A DNA stretch of 64,000 nucleotides from Streptomyces scopuliridis RB72. GTDB taxonomy: Bacteria > Actinomycetota > Actinomycetes > Streptomycetales > Streptomycetaceae. The DNA lies in assembly GCF_000718095.1 (NCBI RefSeq), contig NZ_JOEI01000006.1, forward strand, positions 62,001-126,000, read 5' to 3'. How positions within the stretch are numbered: the stretch's first letter is position 1; the number at the start of each line of letters is the position of its first letter. The position numbers and the translations under genes are program-made. The notes under the pieces were generated by a model. The model did not search any database. It was not told the DNA's origin and saw only the letters and a program-made list of their open reading frames with translations. Below, one piece after another: positions 24,013 through 31,999 of the stretch.

Positions 24013-25476
24013 ATGCGTAAACGCGGGTCCCATGCCGGGTCTCATGTCCGGTCCCATGCCGGGTCTCATGTCCGGTCCCATGCCGGGCCTCATGTCCGGT
24101 CCCATGCCGGGCCTCATGTCCGGTCCCATGTCGTCGCCGCCCTGGCCGGTACGGTCGCGCTCTCCCTCCTCACCGCCGGGTGCGGCGGGCAGGGCTCGTC
24201 GTCCGCCTCGTCATCGTCCCGTACCGTCACATACTGGCTCTGGGACGCCAACCAGCTGCCCGGATACCAGGCGTGCGCCAAGGCATTCGAGGAGCGGAAC
24301 CCGGGCGTCAAGGTCGAGATCACCCAGCTCGGCTGGGAGAACTACTGGACCAAGCTCACCGCGAGCATGATCGCGGGCACCGAGCCGGATGTCTTCACCG
24401 ACCACATCACCAAGTTCGCGCAGTTCGTCGATCTCGACGTGCTCGCGCCGCTCGACGAGCTGCCCGCGACCGCCGGGATCAAGGACTCCGACTACCAGGC
24501 GGGCCTGGCCGCGTCCTGGAAGGGGCAGGACGGTCATCGCTATGGCGCCCCGAAGGACTGGGACACCATCGCCATGTTCTACAACAAGAAGATGACCGAC
24601 TCGGCGGGGATCTCCGCCGATACCCTCAACAGCCTCGCCTGGAACCCGCAGGACGGCGGGACGTTCGAGAAGGCCATCGCCCGTCTCACCGTCGATTCCA
24701 AGGGACGCCGGGGTGACGAGCCCGGGTTCGACAAGAACGACGTCAAGATCTACGGGCTGGCCACCAATGACGCGGGCGAGGCCGACGGGCAGACCCAGTG
24801 GAGCGCCTTCACCGGCTCGGCCGGCTGGAAGTACACCGACCAGAAGGCATGGGGGCGGCACTACAACTACGACCAGAAGTCCTTCCAGTCCACGATCGAC
24901 TGGTACTTCGGCCTCGCCGAGAAGGGGTATCTGGCCCCCTTCAAGAACTTCTCGCAGTCCAACGGCCCAGAGGTCCAGGTCGGTTCGGGCTCGGCGGCGA
25001 TCGCGCTGCACGGCTCGTGGATGGCCAAGACGTTCTACGGGATGAAGGGCCTCGACGCCGGGACCGCGCTGACCCCCGTCGGCCCCTCCGGCAAGCGCGC
25101 CACCATGATGAACGGCCTCGCCGACTCCCTCACCAAGCGCGCGGCGGACAAGCCCGCCGCCCAGAAGTGGGTGGCCTATCTGGCCTCCGACGCCTGTCAG
25201 ACGACCGTCGGGAAACAGGGCGTCGTCTTCCCCGCCACCGAGGCCGGAACGGCGGCGGCCATCGCCGCCTACGAGAAGGACGGCATCGACGTCACGGCCT
25301 TCACCAAGCCCGTCGCCGACGGGACGACGTTCCCGTTTCCGATCACCGACTACGCGGCGGATGTGGCGGCTCTCATGAAGCCCGCCATGCAGGACGTGTA
25401 CGCGAACGGCAGACCCGTGGGCAGCCTCACCACGACCAACCGGCAGATCAACCTCATTCTCTCGCAAGGCGATTGA
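24013..25476 (+). CDS. ABC sugar-binding lipoprotein with tandem-repeat signal region
   Basis: 487 residues. Family 1 solute-binding protein (YWLWDANQLPGYQACAKAFEE, PDVFTDHITKFAQF, then the two-lobe domain). Lipobox LTAGC, with Cys about residue 58, after hydrophobic VVAALAGTVALSLL. Between the basic start (MRKRG) and that core lies a four-fold SHAG(S/P)HVR repeat encoded by 24-bp direct repeats (24028-24123), which makes the n-region about 43 residues, unusually long. Captures an undetermined sugar for the permeases. RBS aaggagg lies about 12 bases upstream. Confidence 0.92.
   Translation: MRKRGSHAGSHVRSHAGSHVRSHAGPHVRSHAGPHVRSHVVAALAGTVALSLLTAGCGGQGSSSASSSSRTVTYWLWDANQLPGYQACAKAFEERNPGVKVEITQLGWENYWTKLTASMIAGTEPDVFTDHITKFAQFVDLDVLAPLDELPATAGIKDSDYQAGLAASWKGQDGHRYGAPKDWDTIAMFYNKKMTDSAGISADTLNSLAWNPQDGGTFEKAIARLTVDSKGRRGDEPGFDKNDVKIYGLATNDAGEADGQTQWSAFTGSAGWKYTDQKAWGRHYNYDQKSFQSTIDWYFGLAEKGYLAPFKNFSQSNGPEVQVGSGSAAIALHGSWMAKTFYGMKGLDAGTALTPVGPSGKRATMMNGLADSLTKRAADKPAAQKWVAYLASDACQTTVGKQGVVFPATEAGTAAAIAAYEKDGIDVTAFTKPVADGTTFPFPITDYAADVAALMKPAMQDVYANGRPVGSLTTTNRQINLILSQGD
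24028..24123 (+). repeat. 24-bp tandem repeat, four units, inside signal peptide
   Basis: Four in-frame 24-bp units (two variants differing at one base, giving Ser or Pro) plus a partial fifth. Each unit encodes eight residues, so copy-number change keeps the frame. Confidence 0.9.
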
Positions 25477-25493
25477 CATAAGAAAGGTGTTTC

Positions 25494-26690
25494 ATGTCCT
25501 TCTCCCTTGGCATCGTCGGCGCCGGGCAGTTCGCCGGGCAGTTCGCGAAGCTCTGGCGGCTCCACCCGGGCGTCGGCGACATCTTCGCGACCGACCTGCT
25601 CCCTGAGCGGGCCGACCGGCTCGCCGCCGATTACGACCTCGCGGGGACCCTCCCCTCCTTCGAGGCCGTGCTCGACTCGGACGTCGACGCGGTCGCCATC
25701 TTCACCCAGCGCTGGACGCACGGCCCGCTCGTCGTCAAGGCCCTGCGCGCGGGCAAGCACGTCTACTCGGCGGTGCCGATGGCGGTGACCCGCGACGAGA
25801 TCGCGGCCATCATCGACGCCGTACGGGAGACCGGGCTGACGTACATGATGGGCGAGACCAGCCAGTACAACCCCGCCACCGTCTACGCCCGCGACCGGAT
25901 CGCCGAAGGCGCCTTCGGCCGGCTCTTCTACGCCGAGGGCGACTACGTCCACGACATGGACCTCGGCTTCTACGAGGCGTACCAGTACAGCGGCGGCGAG
26001 GAGTGGAAGTCCACCGCCAGCTATCCGCCGCTGCTGTACCCGACGCACTCGGTCGGCGGGGTGCTCGGTGCCTGGCGGACGCACGCGGTGAGCGTGTCCG
26101 CGATCGGGGTCACGGACGACCGGGGGGACGGGGTCTTCGACAAGGACATCAGCCAGTTCGGCAATGACTTCTCCAATGCCACGGCGCTGTTCGAGGTCGC
26201 GGGCGGCGGATCGTTCCGTACCAACGAGTTCCGGCGGGTGGGCTATCCCTCGCACATCCGGGAATCGCGGTTCCGGTTCTTCGGTACGGAGGCAAGCCTC
26301 GAACAGCTCGCCACCGTCAGCTTCTGGCAGGACAAGGAGGGTGTACAGGACGTAACGGACCACCTTCAGCCGAAGCCGACCCTGTCGCCCGACGACCCGT
26401 CCCTCCGGCATGTGGCCCCGGCGCTGCGGGACGCGTTCACCTCCGGCTCGGCGCCGGTGCATGACCGCTCGCGCCTCCCGGCGGAGTTCGCCCATGTCTC
26501 CAACGGGCACGAGGGAAGCCACCACTTCCTCGCGGACGACTTCGTCACGGCGGTCAATACGGGCACGCTTCCGCCGGTCAACGCGTGGGTCGCGGCGCGC
26601 TACACCCTGCCGGGCATCGTCGCGCACGACTCGGCGCTGAAGGGCGGGGAGCGGCTGGAGATCCCGGACTTCGGGGACGCGCCGGAGTAG
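25494..26690 (+). CDS. Gfo/Idh/MocA-family NAD(P)-dependent oxidoreductase
   Basis: 398 residues. N-terminal Rossmann fold with GIVGAGQFAGQFAKLW and the DAVAIFTQRWTHGPLVVKALRAGKHVYSAVPMA segment, which holds the usual catalytic-lysine region in altered form (VPMA where EKP is common). The alpha/beta C-terminal domain follows. It is the last gene of the sugar-importer operon and probably oxidises the imported sugar (inositol- or glucose-type chemistry is common in this family). RBS aaagg 6 bases upstream. Confidence 0.9.
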   Translation: MSFSLGIVGAGQFAGQFAKLWRLHPGVGDIFATDLLPERADRLAADYDLAGTLPSFEAVLDSDVDAVAIFTQRWTHGPLVVKALRAGKHVYSAVPMAVTRDEIAAIIDAVRETGLTYMMGETSQYNPATVYARDRIAEGAFGRLFYAEGDYVHDMDLGFYEAYQYSGGEEWKSTASYPPLLYPTHSVGGVLGAWRTHAVSVSAIGVTDDRGDGVFDKDISQFGNDFSNATALFEVAGGGSFRTNEFRRVGYPSHIRESRFRFFGTEASLEQLATVSFWQDKEGVQDVTDHLQPKPTLSPDDPSLRHVAPALRDAFTSGSAPVHDRSRLPAEFAHVSNGHEGSHHFLADDFVTAVNTGTLPPVNAWVAARYTLPGIVAHDSALKGGERLEIPDFGDAPE

Positions 26691-26781
26691 CCCGTACGTC
26701 CGCGGACTCCGGCGCACGCCGGCCCGTGCACCATGGTGGGGGCGCGCGACATCCGTGCGCCGAAGGACGGCAGGGGCAGGC

Positions 26782-27906
26782 GTGACAGGCGTGACAGGGA
26801 ACGGGATACCCGACGAGTATCTGGACGGGTACGCCCGCATCCTGGCGGCGGTCGCCTCGACGGGCCGCCGGCTCACCCGTGACGAGCTGCTGGCCCGCCG
26901 GGAGCTGGGGGAACGGGCCGCGGAGGCCGGCTTCGGGCTGCGCGCCCTGGTCGGCGCGCATCTCGCCGCGGCCCGTATCCACTGGCCCGTCACCACCTCC
27001 CCCAGCAACGCCAGCACCGGCACCGGTACCAGCACCGGCACCAGCACCAGCACCAGCACCACCGACAGCGTGCTCGCCGCCATCGAGCAGGCCGTGGACG
27101 CGTTCGCCGAGGGGTACGAACGGGCCCAGCGCCTCGCCGTACGGCAGGAGGTCGCCGCCCGCCGGGAGTTCATCGACGACCTGCTGTACGGGCGCAGCGA
27201 TCTGGGGCGGCTGGCCGAGCGGGCCGAGCGGTTCGGGCTGCGGCTCTCGTACGAGCATGCCGTGGCGGTGGCCGAGGGCTTCGTCGCGTACGACGAGGAG
27301 GACGCCGTTCCGCGCTCGGTGGAGCAGGCGCTGATCGGCCGGTTCGGCGATCGCAGCGTGCTGCTCACGACGAAGGCGGGCCGGCTCGTCTGTATCGCGC
27401 CGGGCGACCAGGGCGAGGTCCTCGCCTACTTCGCCAAGCAGGCGTTCGCGGCCACGGACGGCGGCCGGGTCGCCATCGGCCGGCCGCGCCCCGGGGTGGG
27501 CGGGGTCGTGCAGTCGTACGAGGAAGCGCTGAACGTACTCGACCTCGCCGAGCGGCTCGACCTGGACGGTCCCGTCCTGCACGCGGCCGAGCTGCTCGTC
27601 TATCCGGTCCTCACCCGGGACCGGCAGGCCATGACGGAACTCGTCCTCAGCGCGCTCGGCCCGCTGGAGGCGGCGCGCGGTGGCGCCGAGCCGCTGATCG
27701 AGACCCTCAGCGTCTACTTCGACGCCGGCTGTGTGGCGGCGGAGGCGGCACGGCGGCTCTCGCTGAGCGTGCGGGCCCTGACGTACCGGCTGGAGAGGAT
27801 CCATAAACTCACCGGCGCCGATCCCGCCGATCCGGTGCATCGCTACACCTTGCAAACCGCTGTGATCGGGGCCAGGCTCATGGACTGGCCGGCGAAGTCC
27901 TTCTGA
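26782..27906 (+). CDS. PucR/CdaR-type transcriptional regulator
   Basis: 374 residues from the GTG at 26782 (GTGs at 26755 and 26791 are alternatives). N-terminal helical part with an STGT/STST low-complexity linker (about residues 74-92), a GGDEF-like middle domain (ARREFIDDLLYG ... VAIGRPRPGVGGVVQSYEEALNVLDLAERL) and the C-terminal PucR HTH (ETLSVYFDAGCVAAEAARRLSLSVRALTYRLERIHKLTG). Just after the sugar-importer operon on the same strand, so it may control the operon or related catabolism; target unknown. Confidence 0.88.
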   Translation: MTGVTGNGIPDEYLDGYARILAAVASTGRRLTRDELLARRELGERAAEAGFGLRALVGAHLAAARIHWPVTTSPSNASTGTGTSTGTSTSTSTTDSVLAAIEQAVDAFAEGYERAQRLAVRQEVAARREFIDDLLYGRSDLGRLAERAERFGLRLSYEHAVAVAEGFVAYDEEDAVPRSVEQALIGRFGDRSVLLTTKAGRLVCIAPGDQGEVLAYFAKQAFAATDGGRVAIGRPRPGVGGVVQSYEEALNVLDLAERLDLDGPVLHAAELLVYPVLTRDRQAMTELVLSALGPLEAARGGAEPLIETLSVYFDAGCVAAEAARRLSLSVRALTYRLERIHKLTGADPADPVHRYTLQTAVIGARLMDWPAKSF

Positions 27907-28010
27907 GCCGGAAGGCTGTTCGACGGACCGGAAGCCTTCCGAACCGGAAGCCTTCCGAACCGGGAGACCTTCGGCTGGACACCTTCGGCCGGGAGACCTT
28001 CGACTGTCGG
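27907..28010. repeat. Short tandem repeats after PucR gene
   Basis: ccggaagccttccgaa is repeated twice (27928-27959), followed by three variants of gagaccttcggc. Each unit contains ggaaggcttcc-type symmetry. Probably a local repeat expansion that also gives hairpins. Confidence 0.55.
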
Positions 28011-28046
28011 CATTAAGAACGCGTTAAGACTGCCGGAAAACGGCAA

Positions 28047-28062
28047 TGTCCGGTTCCGGACA
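28047..28062. promoter_or_regulatory. Perfect 16-bp palindrome upstream of NfeD gene
   Basis: tgtccggttccggaca, 7-bp half-sites with a two-base centre, ends 59 bp before the NfeD start. Good shape for a dimeric repressor; the regulator is unknown. Confidence 0.5.
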
Positions 28063-28121
28063 AAGATGGGACCATGGGGGCCTGCCGAGGAAATCAGCGG
28101 CAGAGGGGGAGGGGGGAACCG

Positions 28122-28646
28122 ATGGATCCGATGACCTTGTTTCTCGGTCTCGGCATCGCGGGGATCGTGCTGCTCGTCCTGTCGCTCATCTTCGACGGCA
28201 TTCTCGAAGGGCTCTTCGACGGGGTCGGGGTGCTGAACGGGCTGTTCGACGGGCTGCTCTCGCTGCCGGTGATCGCCGGGTTCATCTCGATGCTGGGCTT
28301 CGGCGGCGCGATCGTGCTGGGCACCACCCAGCTCGGCACGGGTCCGGCCGCTGTCACGGGGGTGGCGGCCGGGTTCGGTGCCGGGTGGCTGACCTGGAAG
28401 TTCAGCAAGGCGCTGATGCGTGATCAGACCGCCGTCACCCCGCGGGGCGACGATCTCGTGGGCTCGGCGGGCACGGTGGTCACCGCGATTCCGGCCGGCG
28501 GCTACGGCGAGGTCCTGCTGCGGCTCGGCGGCCAGCCGGTGAAGTACTCCGCGAAGAGCGCGCAGCCCGTGGCGAACGGCGCCGAGATCTGGGTGGAGGA
28601 GACGCTCTCGTCGACCTCGGTCCTGGTGCGTCCCGTCCAGCGCTGA
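28122..28646 (+). CDS. NfeD-like membrane protein
   Basis: 174 residues from the ATG at 28122, with ggggaggggggaac upstream. Three hydrophobic helices (about 6-27, 48-66, 75-93), then a C-terminal OB-fold domain (residues about 110-174: GSAGTVVTAIPAGGYGEVLLRLGGQPVKYSAKS). NfeD/YuaF proteins partner flotillins in functional membrane microdomains; the flotillin gene is 141 bp downstream. The membrane part has FDG-rich turns. Confidence 0.85.
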   Translation: MDPMTLFLGLGIAGIVLLVLSLIFDGILEGLFDGVGVLNGLFDGLLSLPVIAGFISMLGFGGAIVLGTTQLGTGPAAVTGVAAGFGAGWLTWKFSKALMRDQTAVTPRGDDLVGSAGTVVTAIPAGGYGEVLLRLGGQPVKYSAKSAQPVANGAEIWVEETLSSTSVLVRPVQR

Positions 28647-28650
28647 CCCG

Positions 28651-28710
28651 CGCATCGCCAACTCACGCATCGCCAACTCAGGCATCGCCAACTCGCGCAT
28701 CGCCGACCCG
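28651..28710. repeat. 15-bp tandem repeat, four units, between NfeD and flotillin genes
   Basis: Units cgcatcgccaactca, twice identical, then ggcatcgccaactcg and cgcatcgccgacccg, filling most of the gap. Non-coding. Confidence 0.8.
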
Positions 28711-28787
28711 CCCGTCCTTGTCTATCGCCTTAATCGCCCCAATCGCCTTAATTTGCCGTCCCTTCGGGAGGCAAGGGAGAGAGCACC

Positions 28788-30242
28788 ATGAGTCCACTTC
28801 TCATCGCCGTGGTGGGGGTCGTCGCACTCGTCGTCCTGCTGGCCCTCGCTGTCATCACGCGCTACAAGGTCGCCGGGCCCAGCCAGGCGTTCATCGTCAC
28901 CGGCCGACGCGGCAAGCAGTCGACCGATCCGACCACCGGCCGGGTGTCCATGGACACCAGCGGCCAGAAGGTCGTGGTCGGCGGCGGCGTCTTCGTCGTC
29001 CCGTTCGTACAGCAGAAGTTCACGCTGGACCTGTCCAGCCGGCACATCCCGGTGGCCGTGCGCGGCGCGGTCACCCTGCGCGGGGTGAAGGCGAACCTCG
29101 AAGGCGTCGCCATCGTCAAGGTCGGCGGCACCGAGGACTCCATCCGGGCCGCGGCCCAGCGCTTCCTCCAGCAGCAGGGCGGCATCGTCGGCTTCACCCA
29201 GGAAGTGCTCTCGGGCGCGCTGCGCTCCATCGTCGGCCGGATGTCGGTCGAGGACATCATCCGCGACCGCGCGGCCTTCGCCGGACAGGTCGCGGAGGAG
29301 GCCGAGGCCAGCCTCTCCGGGCAGGGCCTCGTGCTGGACGCCTTCCAGATCCAGGACATCACCACCGAGGGCTCGTATCTGGAGGACCTCGGCCGGCCCG
29401 AGGCCGCGCGTGCCAAGCAGGAGGCCGACATCGCCGAGGCGGTGGCGCGCCGCGCCGCCGAGCAGGCACGGCTCAAGGCCGAGGAAGAGATCGCGATCGC
29501 CCAGCGGACCTTCTATCTGAAGCAGGCCGAGATCAAGGCCGAGACGGACGAGGCGGCGGCGCGCGCCGCGGCGGCGGGGCCGCTGGCGCAGGCGGCGCGT
29601 GAGCAGGACGTGCTCATGGAGCAGGAGAAGGTCGCCCAGCGGCAGGCCGCGCTGACCGACCGCGAGCTGGACACCAAGGTACGTAAGCCCGCGGACGCCG
29701 CGCGGTACCAGGCCGAGCAGGAGGCCGAGGCCCGGCGGATCGCGCTGGTCAAGCAGGCCGAGGCGGACGCCGAGCGGTCCCGGCTCACCGGTGAGGGCGA
29801 GAAGGCGCACCGCGCCGCGCTCGCCGCCGCCGTACGGATCGAGGGCGAGGCGGAGGCCGCCGCGATCGGCGCCAAGGGTGCCGCGGAGGCGGACGCGATG
29901 CACAAGAAGGCCGACGCGTTCGCGCGGTACGGGGACGCGGCCGTCCTCCAGATGCTGGTCGAGGTGCTGCCGTCGGTCGTCGCGAAGGCGTCCGAGCCGC
30001 TGAGCGCGGTGGACAAGATGACGGTGATCTCGACGGACGGCGCGGGGCAGTTGGCACGTACCGTCGCCGACAATGTCGCGCAGGGCGTCGAACTGCTCAG
30101 CTCCACCACCGGAGTCGACCTGGCCGAGCTGCTGAAGGGCATCGCCGGGGGCAAGACCGGGGGCGCGGGCGCGTCGGCGGCCGTGGAGGCGAAGACGGCG
30201 GACGGCGCCAAGGTCAACGGTCAGATCGAGGTCACGGACTGA
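28788..30242 (+). CDS. floT: Flotillin-family protein (SPFH domain)
   Basis: 484 residues. N-terminal transmembrane helix (LLIAVVGVVALVVLLALAVITRY), the SPFH/PHB domain to about residue 190 (KVAGPSQAFIVTGRRG, VPFVQQKFTLDLSS), then a long Ala/Glu-rich coiled coil (about 200-380, EAEARRIALVKQAEADAERSR) and a small C-terminal oligomer domain (QMLVEVLPSVVAKASEPLSAVDKM). Scaffolds membrane microdomains with NfeD. AAGGGAGAGAG ribosome site. A strong terminator follows. Confidence 0.93.
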   Translation: MSPLLIAVVGVVALVVLLALAVITRYKVAGPSQAFIVTGRRGKQSTDPTTGRVSMDTSGQKVVVGGGVFVVPFVQQKFTLDLSSRHIPVAVRGAVTLRGVKANLEGVAIVKVGGTEDSIRAAAQRFLQQQGGIVGFTQEVLSGALRSIVGRMSVEDIIRDRAAFAGQVAEEAEASLSGQGLVLDAFQIQDITTEGSYLEDLGRPEAARAKQEADIAEAVARRAAEQARLKAEEEIAIAQRTFYLKQAEIKAETDEAAARAAAAGPLAQAAREQDVLMEQEKVAQRQAALTDRELDTKVRKPADAARYQAEQEAEARRIALVKQAEADAERSRLTGEGEKAHRAALAAAVRIEGEAEAAAIGAKGAAEADAMHKKADAFARYGDAAVLQMLVEVLPSVVAKASEPLSAVDKMTVISTDGAGQLARTVADNVAQGVELLSSTTGVDLAELLKGIAGGKTGGAGASAAVEAKTADGAKVNGQIEVTD

Positions 30243-30288
30243 GCGGGCTGTCTGAACGAGCTGTCTGAACGAGCTGTCTCAGCCACAG

Positions 30289-30326
30289 CGAGGGCCCGGT
30301 CGGCGGGGAAGCCGACCGGGCCCTCG
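30289..30326 (+). terminator. Strong terminator after flotillin gene
   Basis: 16-bp perfect stem (cgagggcccggtcggc and complement) with a 6-nt loop ggggaa. Preceded by three near-copies of a gagctgtctgaac unit just after the stop. Confidence 0.88.
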
Positions 30327-30360
30327 GCGTTCCCCGCCCTGCCAACTTTGCTCGGCACGT

Positions 30361-30384
30361 CCGCACTTGCCAGTCCAAGTGCGG
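30361..30384 (+). promoter_or_regulatory. Perfect 9-bp hairpin upstream of sulfite-oxidase-like gene
   Basis: ccgcacttg / caagtgcgg with a 6-nt loop, followed within 15 bases by a smaller hairpin gcctcataaaggc. Could be an operator or a 5'-UTR structure of the gene at 30517. Confidence 0.35.
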
Positions 30385-30516
30385 GTACTGCCTCATAAAG
30401 GCAAGGCAAAGAAGCGCTGTTGGCTCGTATCCGCGATTCCCCGGCGAGTCGGCGGGGCATCACCAGTGTGCAGCCGCCACGCGGACCTCTCAGCGGACCT
30501 CCCGAGGGGGAATCTG

Positions 30517-31008
30517 ATGAGCCGACCCAGCCCGGCGCCAGGCACGCCCACCCCGCCGAGCACGACCGCCCCGGCGCGTACCGCTTTCACCCTCCGCGGA
30601 GAGGTCGCGTGCCCGGCCTCGCTGACCGTCGCCGATCTGCGTGAGCGCTGGGAGCAGCACCGCGCCGAGGTGGTCTTCGACTGCGCCACCAGCGGGCCGC
30701 GGCACCACACCTTCGAGGGCCCGCTGCTCCGGGAGGTGGTCGACGACGCGAAGCCGGTCTTCGACGCCCGCCGGCGCAAGGACAGGTCCCGCTTCCTGCT
30801 CGCCGTCACCGGCGGGGACGGGCACCATACGGTGCTCTCCTGGGCGGAGATCGACGCCGACTTCGGCAACGTACCGATCCTGCTCGCCACGGCCATGGAC
30901 GGGCGCAGCCTGGAGTCGGCGGGCAGTCAGCTGGTGGTGCCCACGGACCGCTGCGGGGCGCGCTACATCAGCGCGATCACCAGCGTATGGGTGGGCGCGC
31001 TGGCCTGA
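30517..31008 (+). CDS. Small molybdopterin-binding-domain (sulfite oxidase fold) protein
   Basis: 163 residues from the ATG at 30517, with gaggggg upstream; an earlier start would read through the hairpin region. Matches the core of oxidoreductase Mo-cofactor domains: VADLRERW...VVFDCATSGPRHHTFEGPLLREVVDDA, HHTVLSWAEIDADFGNVPILLATAMDGR, then the C-terminal GARYISAITSVWV. The single Cys in FDCATSG lies where the Mo-ligand region would be, but the protein is much shorter than a full SUOX enzyme (about 300 residues); it may be a remnant or a non-catalytic binder. The neighbours do not suggest a partner. Confidence 0.75.
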   Translation: MSRPSPAPGTPTPPSTTAPARTAFTLRGEVACPASLTVADLRERWEQHRAEVVFDCATSGPRHHTFEGPLLREVVDDAKPVFDARRRKDRSRFLLAVTGGDGHHTVLSWAEIDADFGNVPILLATAMDGRSLESAGSQLVVPTDRCGARYISAITSVWVGALA

Positions 31009-31065
31009 GCCGGGAGTCGGAGCGCCCGGACGGACGACGTCCCCCGGACGGACGACGCCCCCCGG

Positions 31066-31218
31066 ACCTCAGCGAACCCTGGATCTCAGCGGGCCCCGGG
31101 CCTCAGCGGACCCTGGATCTCAGCGGGCCCCGGGCCTCAGCGGCCCCCGGACCTCAGCGGACCCTGGACCACAGCGGCCCTCGGACCTCAGCGGCCCCCG
31201 GACCTCAGCGGACCCTGG
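31066..31218. repeat. Nine-unit 17-bp tandem repeat array
   Basis: Nine units in exact 17-bp phase, consensus acctcagcggaccctgg, fill the space between convergent genes. The last unit contains the stop codon (31205-31207) of the DUF574 methyltransferase gene, so the array has grown into a coding end. Confidence 0.9.
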
Positions 31219-31993
31219 CCGCGCCCACGTAGAAGGAGCTCTGCTCGTCCTCGGGCGCCGGTGTCCCCTTGAACCACTTCGGGGCCGTCACCAGCCCCGG
31301 GTCCACCAGGTCCAGCCCGTCGAAGAACCGCAGGACCTCGGCGCGCGTGCGCAGCCTGAGCGGGATGCCGCCCTTGCCGTACGTGTTGGTGACCTTGCCC
31401 ACCAGGTTCTGCGGCTGGAAGTCCGCGGTGCCCTGCGAGAAGACGAAGACACTGCCGGACGGCAGCGCGTCCACCAGCGTGCGGGTGATGCCGTACGGAT
31501 CGTCCTCGTCCGGGATGAAGTGCATCAGGGCGATCAGCGACAGGGCGACGGGCCTGCTGAAGTCCAGGAAGCCACGGGCGTGTTCGAGGATCTCGTGCGG
31601 CCGGCGGACATCCGCCTCGATGTAGTCGGTGGCACCCTCGGGCGTGCTGATCAGCAGGGCCTCGGCGTGACGCAGCACGATCGGGTCGTTGTCCGTGTAG
31701 ACGACGCGCGAGGCCGGCGCGATCTTCTGGACGATCTGGTGGAGGTTCGGCTCGGTCGGGATGCCCGTACCGATGTCGAGGTACTGGTCGATACCGCTCT
31801 GCGCCACCCAGGCCGCGGCGCGGTGCATGAACGCGCGGTTCAGCCGGGAGTCGCGCCGGGAGTCCTCGGGCAGCTGCTGCCCTATCTCCCGGTCGACCGG
31901 GTAGTTGTCCTTACCGCCCAGCAGGTAGTCGTACACCCGCGCCGGGTGGGGCTTGCTGGTGTCGACCTGGGGCTTGGGTGTGCCTGCCGTCAT
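31205..31993 (-). CDS. DUF574-family SAM-dependent methyltransferase
   Basis: 262 residues. Opens with the family signature HPARVYDYLLGGKDNYPVDRE, then the SAM-site strand IDQYLDIGTGIPTEPN and VVYTDNDPIVLRHAEALL. These methyltransferases occur in many copies in Streptomyces; targets are unknown. It lies 6 bases after an XRE/DUF5753 gene on the same strand, so the two form a unit. Its last codons and stop are part of a tandem repeat. Confidence 0.93.
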   Translation of the reverse strand: MTAGTPKPQVDTSKPHPARVYDYLLGGKDNYPVDREIGQQLPEDSRRDSRLNRAFMHRAAAWVAQSGIDQYLDIGTGIPTEPNLHQIVQKIAPASRVVYTDNDPIVLRHAEALLISTPEGATDYIEADVRRPHEILEHARGFLDFSRPVALSLIALMHFIPDEDDPYGITRTLVDALPSGSVFVFSQGTADFQPQNLVGKVTNTYGKGGIPLRLRTRAEVLRFFDGLDLVDPGLVTAPKWFKGTPAPEDEQSSFYVGAARVR

Positions 31994-31999
31994 CTCGGT

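Noticed and set aside
24032..24370. Second gene inside the repeat of the binding-protein gene
   Set aside because: Frame arises from the 24-bp repeat read in another phase.
30310..30430. tRNA gene
   Set aside because: Hairpins present but no cloverleaf, no TTCRA arm and no acceptor stem.
31066..31218. CRISPR array
   Set aside because: 17-bp units follow each other without unique spacers; a plain tandem repeat.
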